A stretch of DNA of 64,000 bases from Pelomonas sp. Root1237 (GTDB taxonomy: Bacteria > Pseudomonadota > Gammaproteobacteria > Burkholderiales > Burkholderiaceae_C): the NCBI RefSeq assembly GCF_001425055.1, contig NZ_LMDK01000022.1, positions 62,001 to 126,000 of the forward strand, given 5' to 3'. Positions 62,460 to 64,000 of the stretch are shown here, one piece after another. How positions within the stretch are numbered: the first letter of the stretch is position 1; every line of letters starts with the position of its first letter. The notes under the pieces are model-generated. The model saw only the letters and a program-made list of their open reading frames with translations. It had not been told where the DNA came from and did no database searches. The position numbers and the translations under genes are program-made.

Positions 62460-64000
62460 GGTCGTTGACGAAGAAAGGGGTGAGGAACCAGGCCAGGGCA
62501 ATTCCCAGGCCCAGGGTCAGGCCGAAGGCCCGCAAGGCCGGCGTGCCGGACAGGGCCAGCAACCCGAAGGACAGCCAGGTGCTGGCGGCCGCGAGTGTGA
62601 TGGAGACGAAGCCGCGCAGGTCCCGCCGGCTCGGCTGGGCGAGCAGGAAGATGCCGTAGTCCACTCCCACGCCGAGCAGCAGCAGCAGGGCCAGCACGTG
62701 GAAGAGCTGCCAGGGCTGGCCGAGCAAGGCGGTGGCGGCCAGCGCCAGGCTGCCGGCCAGCAACGTCGGCACCAGAGCGCGCCACCAGGCAGCGCCCAGG
62801 CGCCAGGCGAGCAAGGCTGCGACGGCGCCCACCGCAATCGCCAGCACGCCGAGCATGCGGATGCGCTGACGGGCGAGCAGCTCGGAGACATCGGCCACTT
62901 TGTCGACCCAGCGCACCGTCGTGCCGTCGGCCAGGGCGGCAAGCTGCGGCAAGGATGCCCGCGACACGCCACGCAGCATCACGACGCTGTGCCAGCGGCC
63001 GTCGGTATCGCGGCCCAGCCACTGATGGCGCGCGGCCTCGCTGACGGGCGCCGCGCGCCAGGCCTCCACCGTCAGCACCGGCGCCGCAACGGCGTCGGGC
63101 TGCGGCACGGGCTGGCCCAGCTGCTCGGCCACCAGCAGCGACACCTCGGCCCAGCGGCGCTGCACCAGGGCCGCATCAGAGGCCTGGCGCGCGGGCGACG
63201 GCACCCAGTCGGAAACGGCCTGCCAGCCGCCGATGCCGGGCATGCCGGCGAGCTTGGCCTTCAAGGTTTCCTCGCGTTCGAGCAGGACTTCCTCGCTGCC
63301 CGCGTTGAGCAGGTAGAACTGCGCCGGGCTGGGCAGGTCCAGCCGCCGGCCGATGTCGATCTGCTCCTGCATCAGCGCGGGCGGCGTGTTCTGCAGCAGG
63401 CGGATGTCGTCGTTGGCCTGGCCGCACCAGGCGGCAGCCGCCAACAGAGCGGCGATGACGACGCCGCCGATCAGGCCGCTGCGCCAGTTCAGTTGCGGCC
63501 AGCGCTGCCAGGCGCGGCCCAACGCGCGCGTCAGCGGCCGCACGGGCACGGGGCCGGCGTCCAGATGCGGGAACCACAGCCAGGTGCTGACGAAGGCGGC
63601 CGAGAGGCCGGCGGCAGAGAACAGCGCGACCTGCTGCAGGCCCGGGAAAGGCGTCGTCGCGAGCAGGGCATAGCCGGCCAGCGTCGTGCTGAGGGCCAGC
63701 ACCATGGTCGGCAGCTGCTCGCGCATCAAGGCGAAGCGCTGCGCCGGCGGCTGGGCGATGCGGCTGCTGTAGTGGCTGCTGGCGTAGTTCTCCGCCACGC
63801 CGACCAGGCTGGCGCCGAACACCAGCGTGATCAGGTGCAGCTCGCCAAACACCGCCAACGTCGCCGCCACGGCCACCAGCAGGCCGCTGCCCACCGACAG
63901 CAGCACTAGCAGGCGCGGCCGAATGCGGGCGAAAGCGAACCAGCTCAAGGCAAACACGCCGACGAGAGAGCCGATGCCGATGAGGTGCATCTCGCGCTGG
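62440..64000 (-). CDS. MMPL/RND-type exporter of the aryl polyene cluster, partial
   Basis: The C-terminal 520 or so residues of a large exporter that continues beyond the right edge. A group of helices (from LIGIGSLVGVFALSWFAFAR to FSAAGLSAAFVSTWLWF) is followed by a periplasmic domain of about 200 residues and a second helix group, which contains LLLLLGVGVDYGIFLLAQPS, the aspartate motif used for proton coupling. MMPL proteins in aryl polyene clusters are thought to export the polyene-lipid precursor. It overlaps the FAD oxidoreductase gene by 20 bp. Its N-terminus is not visible. Confidence 0.9.
   Translation of the reverse strand, partial: QREMHLIGIGSLVGVFALSWFAFARIRPRLLVLLSVGSGLLVAVAATLAVFGELHLITLVFGASLVGVAENYASSHYSSRIAQPPAQRFALMREQLPTMVLALSTTLAGYALLATTPFPGLQQVALFSAAGLSAAFVSTWLWFPHLDAGPVPVRPLTRALGRAWQRWPQLNWRSGLIGGVVIAALLAAAAWCGQANDDIRLLQNTPPALMQEQIDIGRRLDLPSPAQFYLLNAGSEEVLLEREETLKAKLAGMPGIGGWQAVSDWVPSPARQASDAALVQRRWAEVSLLVAEQLGQPVPQPDAVAAPVLTVEAWRAAPVSEAARHQWLGRDTDGRWHSVVMLRGVSRASLPQLAALADGTTVRWVDKVADVSELLARQRIRMLGVLAIAVGAVAALLAWRLGAAWWRALVPTLLAGSLALAATALLGQPWQLFHVLALLLLLGVGVDYGIFLLAQPSRRDLRGFVSITLAAASTWLSFGLLALSGTPALRAFGLTLGLGIALAWFLTPFFVNDHDPRND

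Overview
The window is about 64 kb of GC-rich chromosome from a Gram-negative bacterium, most likely a betaproteobacterium of the order Burkholderiales in the Roseateles/Pelomonas/Rubrivivax neighbourhood. This is inference from the gene families: several PEP-CTERM proteins, an aryl polyene pigment cluster, an FdhF/YdeP-type oxidoreductase beside an OFA antiporter, adjacent hemE and priA, and many overlapping genes with GTG or TTG starts. I see no rRNA, tRNA, CRISPR array or intact mobile element. The only transposon trace is a 50-residue IS30 remnant.

Layout. 1-314 is the tail of a LysR regulator. 300-3907 (minus) is a five-gene overlapping operon: GntR/FCD regulator, solute-binding protein, two permeases and an ATPase of a polar amino-acid-type ABC importer; an SDR oxidoreductase diverges from it. 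4999-8849 holds two alpha/beta hydrolases, an IS30 scar, a NIPSNAP protein, a small membrane protein and a divergent endonuclease V. 9017-11559 has an isochorismatase-fold hydrolase lacking its cysteine, then an OmpR-type two-component pair. 11554-13623 is a TehA/SLAC1 exporter diverging from a GlxA-type AraC regulator, with two long direct repeats between them. 13898-17880 is a LysR regulator diverging from YceI, azoreductase, an NADP-binding reductase and a pirin, which looks like a redox or electrophile stress unit. 18479-21268 encodes a large lipoprotein with three tandem 111-residue domains. 21702-27079 holds a Do-type protease, two unknown proteins, a GST and a chemoreceptor.

27328-34584 is a formate/oxalate-type module: small protein, FdhF/YdeP oxidoreductase and OFA antiporter (minus), diverging from a sigma-54 response regulator and its kinase. 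34647-45351 carries three PEP-CTERM proteins, a PEP-less relative, an AEC transporter, a degenerate protein kinase, a large O-antigen-ligase-like protein with an apparent leader ORF, and Rep helicase. 45362-52516 holds a PhoD-like phosphatase, PriA, HemE, and a LemA/TPM/TPM operon. 52511-54150 has a hexose-6-phosphate mutarotase and a methyltransferase.

54271-64000 (minus, running off the right edge) is the distal part of an aryl polyene cluster: MMPL exporter, FAD oxidoreductase, DUF3261-like lipoprotein, ketosynthase (apeO), dehydratase (apeP), ketoreductase (apeQ), ketosynthase (apeR), two small periplasmic proteins, a phosphopantetheinyl transferase and a polysaccharide deacetylase. Most neighbours overlap and are probably translationally coupled.

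The most unusual signals are: six copies of a GC-rich multi-hairpin intergenic element, one of which separates apeQ from apeR and is flanked by a diverged duplicate of the apeQ 3' end that still overlaps the apeR start; a near-identical 333-bp tandem duplication in the lipoprotein gene; a 26-codon leader ORF coupled to the ligase-like gene; a shared palindrome at the same distance upstream of two exported-protein genes; and a predicted pseudokinase.
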